Shown piece by piece: positions 56,342 to 64,000 of a stretch of 64,000 bases of DNA. Origin of the DNA: KBS-83 sp051025295 (GTDB taxonomy: Bacteria; Acidobacteriota; Terriglobia; Terriglobales; Acidobacteriaceae). The stretch lies in NCBI GenBank assembly GCA_051025295.1, contig JBMGJV010000014.1, one strand, 5' to 3'. A program made the translations under genes and the position numbers. The notes under the pieces were generated by a model. The model was not told the DNA's origin. It saw only the letters and a list, made by a program, of their open reading frames with translations, and ran no database searches. How positions within the stretch are numbered: the stretch's first letter is position 1; every line of letters begins with the position of its first letter.

Positions 56342-57732
56342 GCCAATACCGGCTCGTAGCTGCGCAACTGCCTCCACCGCTGCATCTCGTCGTTTAAGCC
56401 AATGCAGGCAATCACCGCCAGCACCCAATCCATCGTGGTCGCCGTCATCAGCCAGCCATCGTCGATATTGATCAGTACGGTGTAGAACAGGATGCTCAGG
56501 TAAAGGCCGACACGCGGCGAGTACGCTGGCGAGCGCAGCAGCCGCGCTCCCTGCGCCAGCGCGCGACCAAACATCGCCAGGATGATCCCGAGCCCGACCA
56601 GTCCGGTCTGCAGCGCGATCTCAAGCGGCCCGCTCTCTGCATAGCCGATGTTGGTCCAGTGGATCGCCAGCCCCACGCGGTTGCGCTCAGGATTTTCGAG
56701 CGTCCAATACGCGCCGAAGCCATAGCCAAAGAATGGCTGCTTCATCACGGAGCGCCAGACCTCGCGATAGATATCGGTTCGTCCGCTCATGGTGGGATCT
56801 TTGTTCAGCGCGTGCGCGATCGCGTCCCAGTTGGCAATGAACAGCGTCCCGCCAATGGCCACGACGCCGATGGTCGCCACCACCAGCAGCATCGCCTCTG
56901 CCGGACGCACCCGGCGATAGAGCTTCATCCAGCCAAGAAATCCCAGCAGTGCCAGCGTGCACAACCACGGTCCCTTCGCCTGGCTCATCACCACCATGAA
57001 GAGCATCAGCAGGCAATAGAGCAAGCGCCGGCTGCGGCGGTAGCCCGCAGCGAAGACCATCGGCAGCATCAGGTAGGTCGAGCTGATCGCGAGCGTGTTC
57101 TTGTGATCGCAGATGCCGTCCCACGCGCCGCCCGCATAGCCGATGAACAGGCCATAGCTGGGCAGAAAAATCACAAACAAGATACTGAGCACGGCCAGGC
57201 ACATGCCCATGAAGATCAACAGCCGCATCAGCCGCTGCTGCGTCGTGCTGGTGTAGAGATACACGCCCAGCAATGTGCAGACCGTCACCTTGAATGACAT
57301 CTGCACCGTCACCACCCGATTCACCGACCACAGCGCCGATACAAAGGCCAGCGCCAGGCTTGCGAACAGCAGGCCGTTGCGCTTGAGCGCACTCCAAATG
57401 CCCAACCAGCCGACGACTACAAACAACAGCTGGTACGCCGTGTCGACGTAGACCTCGTAATGCGCTCCGCGCGGCCCCACTGCTGACGCACCGAACTGGT
57501 ACGCCTCATGCGTGCGCGCCGGTCCGGCGATAATCACCGCCTGGTGCGCTATCAGGATGAGAAGCGGCCAGAAGAGCAGCCACGTGCGCGCCTCCGTCCA
57601 CACCGGCGTGTCAACGACGCTGCGCGCGGCGTGCCAGCCCCCCAGCAGTGGACGCGGCGCTGTGACCTCGACCCGCGTCAGCAAGCGCCGGTCAGGACCA
57701 GCTACCGGAAATACGCCTCCTGCCTGGCTCAT
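56338..57732 (-). CDS. O-antigen ligase/polymerase-like (Wzy_C/WaaL family) membrane protein
   Basis: A 464-residue protein with about 11-12 membrane helices and a large loop between late helices. Features typical of the Wzy_C family: SYGLFIGYAGGAWDGICDHK with Asp-His-Lys, SGRTDIYREVWRSVMKQPFF, GYGFGAYW and later SGPLEIALQTGLVGLGIIL. Such proteins polymerise lipid-linked repeat units or ligate polysaccharide to lipid A or another acceptor; sequence alone does not separate the two. It overlaps the GH10 stop and the acyltransferase start (ATGA at both junctions). In a Wza/Wzc-type cluster, a polymerase (Wzy) role is plausible. Confidence 0.88.
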   Translation of the reverse strand: MSQAGGVFPVAGPDRRLLTRVEVTAPRPLLGGWHAARSVVDTPVWTEARTWLLFWPLLILIAHQAVIIAGPARTHEAYQFGASAVGPRGAHYEVYVDTAYQLLFVVVGWLGIWSALKRNGLLFASLALAFVSALWSVNRVVTVQMSFKVTVCTLLGVYLYTSTTQQRLMRLLIFMGMCLAVLSILFVIFLPSYGLFIGYAGGAWDGICDHKNTLAISSTYLMLPMVFAAGYRRSRRLLYCLLMLFMVVMSQAKGPWLCTLALLGFLGWMKLYRRVRPAEAMLLVVATIGVVAIGGTLFIANWDAIAHALNKDPTMSGRTDIYREVWRSVMKQPFFGYGFGAYWTLENPERNRVGLAIHWTNIGYAESGPLEIALQTGLVGLGIILAMFGRALAQGARLLRSPAYSPRVGLYLSILFYTVLINIDDGWLMTATTMDWVLAVIACIGLNDEMQRWRQLRSYEPVLA

Positions 57733-58892
57733 GCGTGTGGCGGGTTGCCGGGACGGGAATGCCGTGCCGGGACGGGAGCCTTGCGGCTCCGCGCTCTCGT
57801 CTCTAATGCAGTGACGATTGCATCGTAATTGCGGTCGGGCTGATAGTTCGCGTCCAGCAGATTGGGCCGCAGCGGCGTCCCCTCGGGCGTCCGCGGGTAC
57901 GTAGGGTCATCGTGCAGCCCTTCCAGCGTGATCGACGTGGCATACGGCGCCACCAGCTCCACGAACTCGCCGTAACGCTCGGCCACCGCCTGCTCGCGAT
58001 CCGCAGGCGCGATCCCGCCCGTGTCCACATCGAGCTCCGTAATGTGCACTTCGAGACCCTGCTGGCGCAACTCCTCCATGAAGCGGGTCATGCCCGGCTT
58101 GTCCGTCGGGTTCGCGCCATGCAGATGTCCCTGGATGCCCACGCCCGTGATCGGCACGCCGGACTTGTGCAGCCGCAGCGCCAGCGCGAGCAACTGGTCG
58201 CGCCGCGTCACCTCGCCCGGCACCGCATGCTCGATATAGCACTCGTTCAGCAGCAGCCGCGCCTTCGGATCGGCAGCCGCCGCTGTGTGGAAGGCGAGGT
58301 CGATGTATTCCGGCCCCAGGAAGTCGAGCCACGGCTTCTTGCGCAGCCCATCCGGCCGGTTGTCGTGGTAAATGCACTCGTTCACCACATCCCAGGCATA
58401 AATGCGACCGCGGTAGTGCTCAACGACCTTTGTGATATGGCCGGTCAGCACCTGCCGTGCGTTCTGCGCCGTAACCTCTGCGGCAAACCAGCGTGGCAGC
58501 GCATTCGACCACACCAGGCAATGCCCGCGAAATTGCAATCCGTGCTGCTCCGCCCAGGCAACAGCGGCATCGCCGCCTGTGAAGTCAAAGGTGTCCGGCG
58601 TGGGGCGAAGCCGATTCGAGAACTTCAGGTCGTTGCCATCAGCGATCATGCCGAAGCCCGACGCGATGACGGCGGCCGCCGCTGGCTCAAAGGCCAGTTC
58701 GTGCTCCACGGTATAGGTCCCGAGCAGGATGCCGCTGTGCTGCGCTGCCTGCTTCAGACGCAACGCGGGCGCCAGGTCCGGTGCCGGGATGACGGTGCGC
58801 GTGCCGGCGTGGAGCGCCTGCGGGAGCGCCAGCGCTGCTGCGCCTGCCGCCAACCCCGCGACAAAGTCACGGCGCGTGACGCGCTCACTCAT
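57729..58892 (-). CDS. Tat-exported GH10 endo-beta-1,4-xylanase-like glycoside hydrolase
   Basis: Start at ATG 58892 (MSERVTRRDFVAGLA), overlapping the GT2 stop by eight bases; the frame is open further upstream without a signal peptide. The 387-residue enzyme has a twin-arginine signal (TRRDFVAGLAAGAAALAL) and a complete GH10 TIM barrel: LRFSNRLRP-like segment NDLKFSNRLRPTPDTFDF, RGHCLVWSNALPRWF, acid/base Glu in AWDVVNECIYHD, VGIQGHLHG, and nucleophile Glu in VHITELDVDTGG. Inside an exopolysaccharide operon it is more likely a periplasmic trimming or chain-release glycanase acting on the home polymer than a xylan degrader. Confidence 0.93.
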   Translation of the reverse strand: MSERVTRRDFVAGLAAGAAALALPQALHAGTRTVIPAPDLAPALRLKQAAQHSGILLGTYTVEHELAFEPAAAAVIASGFGMIADGNDLKFSNRLRPTPDTFDFTGGDAAVAWAEQHGLQFRGHCLVWSNALPRWFAAEVTAQNARQVLTGHITKVVEHYRGRIYAWDVVNECIYHDNRPDGLRKKPWLDFLGPEYIDLAFHTAAAADPKARLLLNECYIEHAVPGEVTRRDQLLALALRLHKSGVPITGVGIQGHLHGANPTDKPGMTRFMEELRQQGLEVHITELDVDTGGIAPADREQAVAERYGEFVELVAPYATSITLEGLHDDPTYPRTPEGTPLRPNLLDANYQPDRNYDAIVTALETRARSRKAPVPARHSRPGNPPHA

Positions 58893-59724
58893 ACGAGCCC
58901 TCGGGAAAGAAGAAGCCTTTGAACAGTCCGCGTGTGTGCGCCAGGCAGATGCTGGCATCGCGCCGCCGTCCCCGCGCGCCCACCATCACCACGCGCAGCA
59001 CGTCGTAGATCATCAGGCTCGCCCAGAGCGTGGGCAGAGAGTGACGCCGCACCAGCCGGCCCATGCCCGCGCCATAGCTGACCGCGCGATCGAGCCCCAC
59101 TGCACCGCTCATCATGTCGCGCCGCGGATGATGAATGTGGAAGCTCCGGTCGAAGCGGCCGCGCAGACCGGTCGACAGCAGGCGCAGCACGAAGTCCGTC
59201 TCCTCGCCGCGCGCCAAGAGCGGGTCGAAGCGCACCCCGCTGCCATTGCCCAGCGCTGCGCCCGACAGGAAGAGGCTGGAGCAGAAGGTGGTGCGCAGGC
59301 AGTTCCACGCCGTGATGTCGCAGACATCCTGGATCCAGCGATTGCCGCTCGGAATTCCCTTCTCATCGAGCGCGCCCACCGCCAGCACGGCATACTCCGA
59401 GCTCTCCTGAAACCAGCGGTCGATCGCATCCAGCAGTCCGGCCGGGTACCAGCAATCATCATCCGGAAAGGCGATGATCTCCCCACGTGCAGCATCGAGG
59501 CCGAGATTCCGCGCCGCCGATACGTTCTGCTCCGCGGTACGAATCACCCGGAGGTCCAGCCGTCCGCGCAACCCATGAGTCAGCGCCAGCACGCGGTCGT
59601 CCGTGTTCTGGTCGACCACGATGACCTCGCAGTCCGGGCGGCGCTGCGCGATGATCGAGTCGAGTAGTAACCCGAGCTCCGTGGTGCGGCCGCAGGTGGC
59701 GACGATCAGGCTGAAGCGAATCAA
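58885..59724 (-). CDS. GT2-family glycosyltransferase
   Basis: A 279-residue GT-A fold protein: FSLIVATCGRTTELGLLLDS, EVIVVDQNTDD, SAARNLGLDAARGEIIAFPD with the metal-binding DDD motif in FPDDDCWYPAGLLD, and ARGEETDFVLRLLSTG, the ED acceptor/catalytic region. There is no long C-terminal membrane segment, so it is probably a peripheral enzyme adding one sugar to the lipid-linked repeat unit. It overlaps the GH10 gene and is 100 bases downstream of the TonB-C gene. Confidence 0.92.
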   Translation of the reverse strand: MIRFSLIVATCGRTTELGLLLDSIIAQRRPDCEVIVVDQNTDDRVLALTHGLRGRLDLRVIRTAEQNVSAARNLGLDAARGEIIAFPDDDCWYPAGLLDAIDRWFQESSEYAVLAVGALDEKGIPSGNRWIQDVCDITAWNCLRTTFCSSLFLSGAALGNGSGVRFDPLLARGEETDFVLRLLSTGLRGRFDRSFHIHHPRRDMMSGAVGLDRAVSYGAGMGRLVRRHSLPTLWASLMIYDVLRVVMVGARGRRRDASICLAHTRGLFKGFFFPEGSYE

Positions 59725-59824
59725 TGCGCGCCTCCTCGGCCGGCGGAGCGGTGGCGGACCTCAGCGGCTGTCCGGCGATACGTGTCTGCTGGGCAGAATT
59801 CGGGCATGATCTCGGGCGCGGCGG

Positions 59825-60265
59825 TTATGGGTGCGGGTGGCTGATCAATCCGCCCGGCTGGCCGGGCAGAAAGGTCACGGAGATTTCGGTGGCAACGTCG
59901 GCTGGCTGGCCTTCCACCATGTAGGGGTGAAACCGGTACAAGCGCGCCGCACTCATCGCGGCAGCCTCGAGTGCGCTGTCGCCCTCGCCGGCATAGAGTG
60001 GCTGCACGGTTCCGGTATGACGCACCAGTGCGTGCACCACGACGGTCTTGGCTTTCGTTTGATCCACACCTGGCGGAAACGAGGGCGTCACCATCGTCGT
60101 GCAGAGCGCAGCCATGCGTCCGGCCGGGACCGTCACCCGGCCGGGGTGCGTCACGTTGGCGTTCGGACCCGGCGTCTGGGCACGCGCCGCCGTCGGCCCT
60201 GCCAGAAGCAGGACAACGGCCAGGGACCCGGGCCGTGTGAACCGCAGTCGCTTAGGGAATGGCAT
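59825..60265 (-). CDS. Small periplasmic TonB C-terminal-domain-like protein in the EPS operon
   Basis: A 146-residue protein with a signal peptide (LAVVLLLAGPTAARAQ) and a C-terminal domain resembling TonB_C: TPSFPPGVDQTKAKTVVVHA, LVRHTGTVQPLYAGEGDSAL, AARLYRFHPYMVEGQPADVA and TEISVTF. In acidobacteria, stand-alone TonB_C-like domains are frequent. It starts 13 bases inside the exporter gene, so it belongs to the operon; a contact with an outer-membrane protein is possible. No membrane helix other than the signal peptide. Confidence 0.75.
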   Translation of the reverse strand: MPFPKRLRFTRPGSLAVVLLLAGPTAARAQTPGPNANVTHPGRVTVPAGRMAALCTTMVTPSFPPGVDQTKAKTVVVHALVRHTGTVQPLYAGEGDSALEAAAMSAARLYRFHPYMVEGQPADVATEISVTFLPGQPGGLISHPHP

Positions 60266-61178
60266 AGATGGCAGCGCTCGAGGTGGAGGCAGCGATCGAT
60301 GAGCCGGAAAGCGCGATGTTCTTCATCCAGCTGAACGGCACGTAGATGATGTCGTTGGCCTGCAGGTCTATGTCCGGGACCTTGCCCTTTTCCATGTCGT
60401 CCAGGCGGATCCGGCTCTCTGTCTGGCCATGGTCGGTATTGCGGATCAGGCGCACCTTCGAGGACACGGCCGTCTTGTTGACCGAACCGGCTCGCGCAAT
60501 TGCCTGGAGCATGGTCAGGTGCGGGTCGTTCGCCGACATGGCAAAGCCGCCGGGCCGCGCCACGTCACCGAGAATGTACACAATCGGCGCCTTGGGCACG
60601 ATCACCGTATCGCCGGGCCGCACTACCACCGGGTCGGACAGCATCTTCTCCGGATCGTTCGAGAGCAGATAGCCGATCTCCTCGCCCGTGCCATGACGCC
60701 GCAACGTCACCCGGCGATCGGCTAGGTCGGTCACACCGCCGGCCAGCGAGAGCACCTTCAGGATGGGCTGCGATGTCGTCAGCGGATAGGAGCCCGGCGT
60801 GCGCACCTGCCCCAGCACCGACACGTCCTGCGACGCGTACTCCTGCACCCGCACACTGACCTGCGGATGGCGCATGACGTTCTTGCTGATCAGCATCGAC
60901 TGCACCTCGGCCGCCGCAGCTGCCGGGGTCATGCCGGACACCGGCACCTCGCCGAGATACGCCAGCGGAATCTTCCCTGCGTCGGTGACCCGCACCTGCT
61001 GTTCGAGTTCAGGTGTGTCGAGCACGCTGATCTGGATCAGGTCGCCCGGCCCGATCAGCAGGCTCTCCGTGCCGGTCGTCGGCAGCGTGGCGAGCTTGGC
61101 AGCGGCGGCCGACTGCGCCTGCCCCGGAAGCGCCGGTGCAAGCAGCAGAAGCAGGAGAGCGAAGGCCGGCCCGCGCAT
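60252..61178 (-). CDS. Wza-like polysaccharide export outer-membrane protein
   Basis: A 308-residue protein with a signal peptide (FALLLLLLAPALPGQAQ) and no Cys for lipidation. It contains the Poly_export domain (LLIGPGDLIQISVLDTPELE, VRVTDAGKIPLAYLGEVPVS, MRHPQVSVRVQEYASQDVSV) and two SLBB domains (LGQVRTPGSYPLTTSQPILK, YILGDVARPGGFAM, LTMLQAIARAGSV). Wza-type proteins form the outer-membrane channel for capsule or exopolysaccharide. The absence of the lipoprotein Cys and of an obvious C-terminal amphipathic helix suggests a partner barrel is needed. Its start overlaps the Wzc stop (TGATG). Confidence 0.92.
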   Translation of the reverse strand: MRGPAFALLLLLLAPALPGQAQSAAAAKLATLPTTGTESLLIGPGDLIQISVLDTPELEQQVRVTDAGKIPLAYLGEVPVSGMTPAAAAAEVQSMLISKNVMRHPQVSVRVQEYASQDVSVLGQVRTPGSYPLTTSQPILKVLSLAGGVTDLADRRVTLRRHGTGEEIGYLLSNDPEKMLSDPVVVRPGDTVIVPKAPIVYILGDVARPGGFAMSANDPHLTMLQAIARAGSVNKTAVSSKVRLIRNTDHGQTESRIRLDDMEKGKVPDIDLQANDIIYVPFSWMKNIALSGSSIAASTSSAAIYAIP

Positions 61179-63583
61179 CAGACTGCCCTCCGATCCGAAC
61201 CTGTGGCGGTGTAGCCGTAGTAGCCGTATTCGACGCTCTTCTCGTTGCGGATCCCGTTCAGCACGATCCCGTGCCGTCCCAGGCCCTGCATCTCGAGGAT
61301 GTGGCAGGTCCGGCTGAGCGAAATGCGATCGGTCTGATTGTGCCGCGCCACGATCACGGTGTAGTCCACCAGCGGACTCAGCACGGCCGAGTCGGTCACC
61401 GGCAGTACCGGCGCGCCGTCAATGAAGATGTAGTCGTAGGTGCCGCGCCAGCGATCGAGCAGCGCCAGCATGGCGTCGGAGCCGAGCAGTTCGGACGGCA
61501 GCTCCGGCGGCGACCCCGCTGCAAGAAAATCGAGCGTCGCGCCGCGCCCCACCGCCAGCGTCTCCGGCTGAGGCAGGGTGATGCCATCGCTGCTCATCAG
61601 GTGCTCAAGGTGCTCGCTCAGACCCTCGGTTGCCGGCCGTCCCAGCCGCTCATGCAATACCGGCGTGCGTAGATCGGCATCCACCAGCAGCACGCGCTTG
61701 CCACTCTGGGCGAAGACGGCAGCCAGGTTCACGCTGAGCAGGCTCTTGCCTTCCTGCGGCAGCGAGCTCGTGATCAGCACCACTTGCGGCGGTGGCTGGT
61801 CGCCGCGCCGCTGCGTCAGCGTGGTGCGCAGGGCGCGCAACGACTCCGTATACGGAGCCCGCGGTGCGTCCGTCGCAATCATCGGCGCGACATCTGTTGC
61901 GAGCGCAAACTTTCCGCCATTCGGCGACAGCAGCGTCACCCGGTCGCCGCCACCGCGCCCGGTCAGCCGCTTGCTCGCGCCCGGATGGTGTGGCAGGAAT
62001 GCGATGGGTGCGACAAAGCCAAGCGATGGCAGATCGCCGATGCGCTGAATGCGCGTGTCCGTCGCCTCGCGGAACAGTGCGGCGCAGACGGCGAGGAACA
62101 TCCCGCCGACCATGCCGCCGCCGAGGTAAAGGATCATGTTCGGCTTGGCCGGACGCGCCGGCACCTCGGCCGGATCCACAACCGTGATGTTGCTCGAGCG
62201 GAGACCGGCGATCAGGTCGGCCTCTTCCAGCCGCTTCAGCAGGCTCGCGTAGAGCTCCCTGCTCTGCTGCGCCTCCTGGCGCGCAATCTCGTAGCCAACT
62301 GCGTTGCCATTCAGCTGCCGCGCCTCGGTCTTCTCCTGGTCATAGGCCGCTCGGTCCCGCGCCTCGACGTTCTGCGCGACTTCATAGTCGTTGCGCGCGC
62401 GCGCCTTCAGCCGCTGCGTCTCCTGCGCAATCGACTGGTTGATGTCACGCATCTTTGCTTCCAGCTCCTGGACCTTTGGGTAGCCGGGCCCGAACTTGTC
62501 GTTCGCCTCGGCCAGCTCGGCCTGCGCCTGGGCCTGCTGTGCACGGAGCCCCTGCAGCAGGGTCAGCGAGTTGTTCAGCCCGCTCGACGCGCCGCTCGTT
62601 GTCGCGCTGCCGGCCAGCCCGGAGATCAGTTCGGGATCGCCATTCTCCACCACCTGGTCGATCGCGCCCTTGACCACACGCGCCGACTCCGCCTGCGCCA
62701 GTTGCGCCGTTAGCTGCTGCAGCCGGTCCAGAGCCGGCGTGTAGACCTGCTCGCGGCCTTGCGTGTCGGTCTGCCCCAGCGTGAACATTCCCGAATCATG
62801 CTGCAGCGCCACCAGCCGCGCCTGCAGCGCCTCGCTCTGCGCCTTCAGGTCGGCGAGTTGCTTCTGCAGCCACTCGGAGGCCTTGGCCGTCGCCACCTGC
62901 CGGGTCTCGAAGTTGTAATTGACCAGATCCTTGACCAGCTCGTTGACGACCGCGGCCGCCACCTGCCGGTCGGAGCTCAGGTACTCGACACTGATCAGCC
63001 GGGTGCCGGAGACGGCCTCGACCTTCAGGTGCGACTCGAACGTCTTCACTGCGTGCGTACGGCGGCCCGGAGCCTGGGCCAGCGGTACGTTTTTCGGATC
63101 AGGCAGCCCCTTCGTCGCGAACAGGCCCATGGCCCAGCCGATGGGGTTGAACTTGGGCTGGAAGTCTGCCGTCTTTTCGAGGTCGAGTGCTTCGACCACG
63201 CGCAGTGCCAGCGCGTCCGACTTGAGGATCTGCGCCTCGGTCTGGAGCGTGATATTCGACTCGATCGCGTCGCCCGCGGCTTCCCCGCCATGGACGCTGT
63301 CCATGCCGACCGCGTCGGCGGATTCCTTCTGCACCTGGATCTGCGCGGTTGCTTTATACAGTCGTGTCGCGGTGACAAATGCCGTGATCGCCAGCACCAT
63401 CGTGATCGCGAACACCAGCGCCATGATCCCGCGACGGCGGCGCAACAACTCCAGCAGGTCCGACAGCGTGAGCTCGCGCGGAGCAGCACCGTGCTGGGGC
63501 GGCGGCGTCTGCGGATCCAGCAGCGTCGACAGCGCGTGCGGCGCAGGCGAGGGCAATTCCATACGGTATCTCGTGTCCATCAT
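61178..63583 (-). CDS. Wzc-like polysaccharide co-polymerase with BY-tyrosine kinase domain
   Basis: An 801-residue inner-membrane protein. N-terminus: Wzz domain with first helix (GIMALVFAITMVLAITAFVT); long periplasmic coiled coils (about residues 200-470), GNVR-type segment ELYASLLKRLEEADLIAGLR, then VVDPAEVPARPAKPNMILYL (Pro-rich motif before helix 2). C-terminus: tyrosine kinase with Walker A SSLPQEGKSLLSVNLA, Walker A' RVLLVDADLRTP, Walker B YDYIFIDGAPV and a short Tyr cluster EYGYYGY as autophosphorylation site. Such proteins control polymer length and export by cycles of phosphorylation; a phosphatase (Wzb-like) is not in the window. Confidence 0.94.
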   Translation of the reverse strand: MMDTRYRMELPSPAPHALSTLLDPQTPPPQHGAAPRELTLSDLLELLRRRRGIMALVFAITMVLAITAFVTATRLYKATAQIQVQKESADAVGMDSVHGGEAAGDAIESNITLQTEAQILKSDALALRVVEALDLEKTADFQPKFNPIGWAMGLFATKGLPDPKNVPLAQAPGRRTHAVKTFESHLKVEAVSGTRLISVEYLSSDRQVAAAVVNELVKDLVNYNFETRQVATAKASEWLQKQLADLKAQSEALQARLVALQHDSGMFTLGQTDTQGREQVYTPALDRLQQLTAQLAQAESARVVKGAIDQVVENGDPELISGLAGSATTSGASSGLNNSLTLLQGLRAQQAQAQAELAEANDKFGPGYPKVQELEAKMRDINQSIAQETQRLKARARNDYEVAQNVEARDRAAYDQEKTEARQLNGNAVGYEIARQEAQQSRELYASLLKRLEEADLIAGLRSSNITVVDPAEVPARPAKPNMILYLGGGMVGGMFLAVCAALFREATDTRIQRIGDLPSLGFVAPIAFLPHHPGASKRLTGRGGGDRVTLLSPNGGKFALATDVAPMIATDAPRAPYTESLRALRTTLTQRRGDQPPPQVVLITSSLPQEGKSLLSVNLAAVFAQSGKRVLLVDADLRTPVLHERLGRPATEGLSEHLEHLMSSDGITLPQPETLAVGRGATLDFLAAGSPPELPSELLGSDAMLALLDRWRGTYDYIFIDGAPVLPVTDSAVLSPLVDYTVIVARHNQTDRISLSRTCHILEMQGLGRHGIVLNGIRNEKSVEYGYYGYTATGSDRRAV

Positions 63584-63620
63584 AGGCAGTTCCTGCTTGC
63601 GCGCGGCCCGCGCTCCTCAG

Positions 63621-64000
63621 CTATGTATCTCCCGCGAACCCCAAAAGGTTCCGGAGGAGGTAGTAAAGAAACAACACGTTTCCGATGAAGTACCGGCGAG
63701 CCAGCCGGCGCGGCTCCTGGGCCAGACGGAATGCCCATTCCAGGCCCATGCGCTGCACAAACACAGGCGCCCGCCGAAACTCCCCGGCAATGATGTCCAG
63801 GCTGCCCCCCACCCCCACCGCCACCGGCACGTGCAAGGGCCGGATGTGCTCGTCGATGAAGAACTCCTGGGTGGGCGCGCCCAGTGCCACAAACAGAATC
63901 GCCGGGTGGCTCCTCTCGACCGATGCGAGCACCTCGCGGCGCTCCTCCACATCGTCGAGAAATCCACGCGGTGGGCAACTCGTGCCCGCGACGTTCAACC
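63621..64000 (-). CDS. WecG/TagA/CpsF-family glycosyltransferase, C-terminal part (5' end outside window)
   Basis: The frame is open to the window edge, so only the last 125 or so residues are seen. They contain ILFVALGAPTQEFFIDEH, VPVAVGVGGSLDIIAGEFRR and APVFVQRMGLEWAFRLAQEP, followed by RRYFIGN: the LGxPKQE-like, GVGxxFD-like and GLEWxxRL signatures of the WecG/TagA/CpsF family (GT26). These enzymes add N-acetylmannosamine(uronic acid) or glucose-type sugars to undecaprenyl-linked intermediates. It lies 38 bases upstream of the wzc-like gene and is probably in the same operon. Confidence 0.9.
   Translation of the reverse strand, partial: LNVAGTSCPPRGFLDDVEERREVLASVERSHPAILFVALGAPTQEFFIDEHIRPLHVPVAVGVGGSLDIIAGEFRRAPVFVQRMGLEWAFRLAQEPRRLARRYFIGNVLFLYYLLRNLLGFAGDT

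Overview
The window looks like a chromosomal segment of a GC-rich, Gram-negative acidobacterium, probably class Terriglobia (Acidobacteriaceae-like). This placement is inferred from gene content: an Oar-type TonB-dependent receptor with a carboxypeptidase-regulatory N-terminus, a long SBBP/choice-of-anchor-D surface protein, a YncE/alkaline-phosphatase double-domain protein, a PEP-CTERM protein, a tricorn-like S41 protease and an exopolysaccharide cluster. No sequence search was possible.

Layout. 1-3.5 kb: end of a type IV pilus/type II secretion-like operon (PilM-N-O, a PilP/GspC-like protein and a pseudopilin with a Gly/Ser-rich tail). 3.6-9.0 kb: MFS exporter, histone-deacetylase-like hydrolase, GDSL hydrolase, Ffh and a peroxiredoxin-like protein. 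9.06-10.6 kb: initiator tRNA with its own promoter and terminator, flanked by a decayed integrative element (internally deleted integrase, small excisionase, unknown ORF). 10.9-19.4 kb, minus strand: a tightly coupled operon of FHA protein, 32-residue membrane microprotein, PP2C phosphatase with a beta-helix ectodomain, Ser/Thr kinase with an ectodomain, a RodA/FtsW glycosyltransferase fused to a class B PBP transpeptidase, and a second FHA protein. Its content parallels the actinobacterial fhaA-fhaB-pstP-rodA-pbpA-pknA-pknB locus and is the most unusual system here. 19.9-20.7 kb: PEP-CTERM gene with a sigma-54-type promoter and a terminator. 20.7-31.2 kb: mixed region (unknown beta-rich protein, epimerase stub, PhyH dioxygenase, Tat-exported phosphoesterase, SBBP protein, DUF1223 protein, ECF sigma/anti-sigma pair, membrane protein). 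31.4-40.1 kb: YncE/phosphatase protein and TonB receptor around a shared upstream region with a possible PHO box, then a two-component system. 40.2-44.5 kb: small beta-barrel protein and a tricorn-like protease broken by a one-base shift at an A7 tract. 44.6-49.8 kb: three-gene formate dehydrogenase operon whose catalytic subunit is interrupted by an in-frame TGA that reads as selenocysteine, with a SECIS hairpin. 50.0-53.9 kb: stand-alone A-PCP-TE NRPS-like enzyme and a 2OG-Fe(II) oxygenase. 54.0-64.0 kb: exopolysaccharide operon (WecG/CpsF-like transferase, Wzc-like kinase, Wza-like exporter, TonB-C protein, GT2, GH10 glycanase, O-antigen-ligase-like protein, acyltransferase, GT4-type transferase).

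Much of the window concerns the cell envelope: pilus assembly, regulated peptidoglycan synthesis, exopolysaccharide export, a sortable PEP-CTERM protein and surface beta-propeller proteins. Start codons were chosen by ribosome-binding sites, signal peptides and ATGA/TGATG overlaps.
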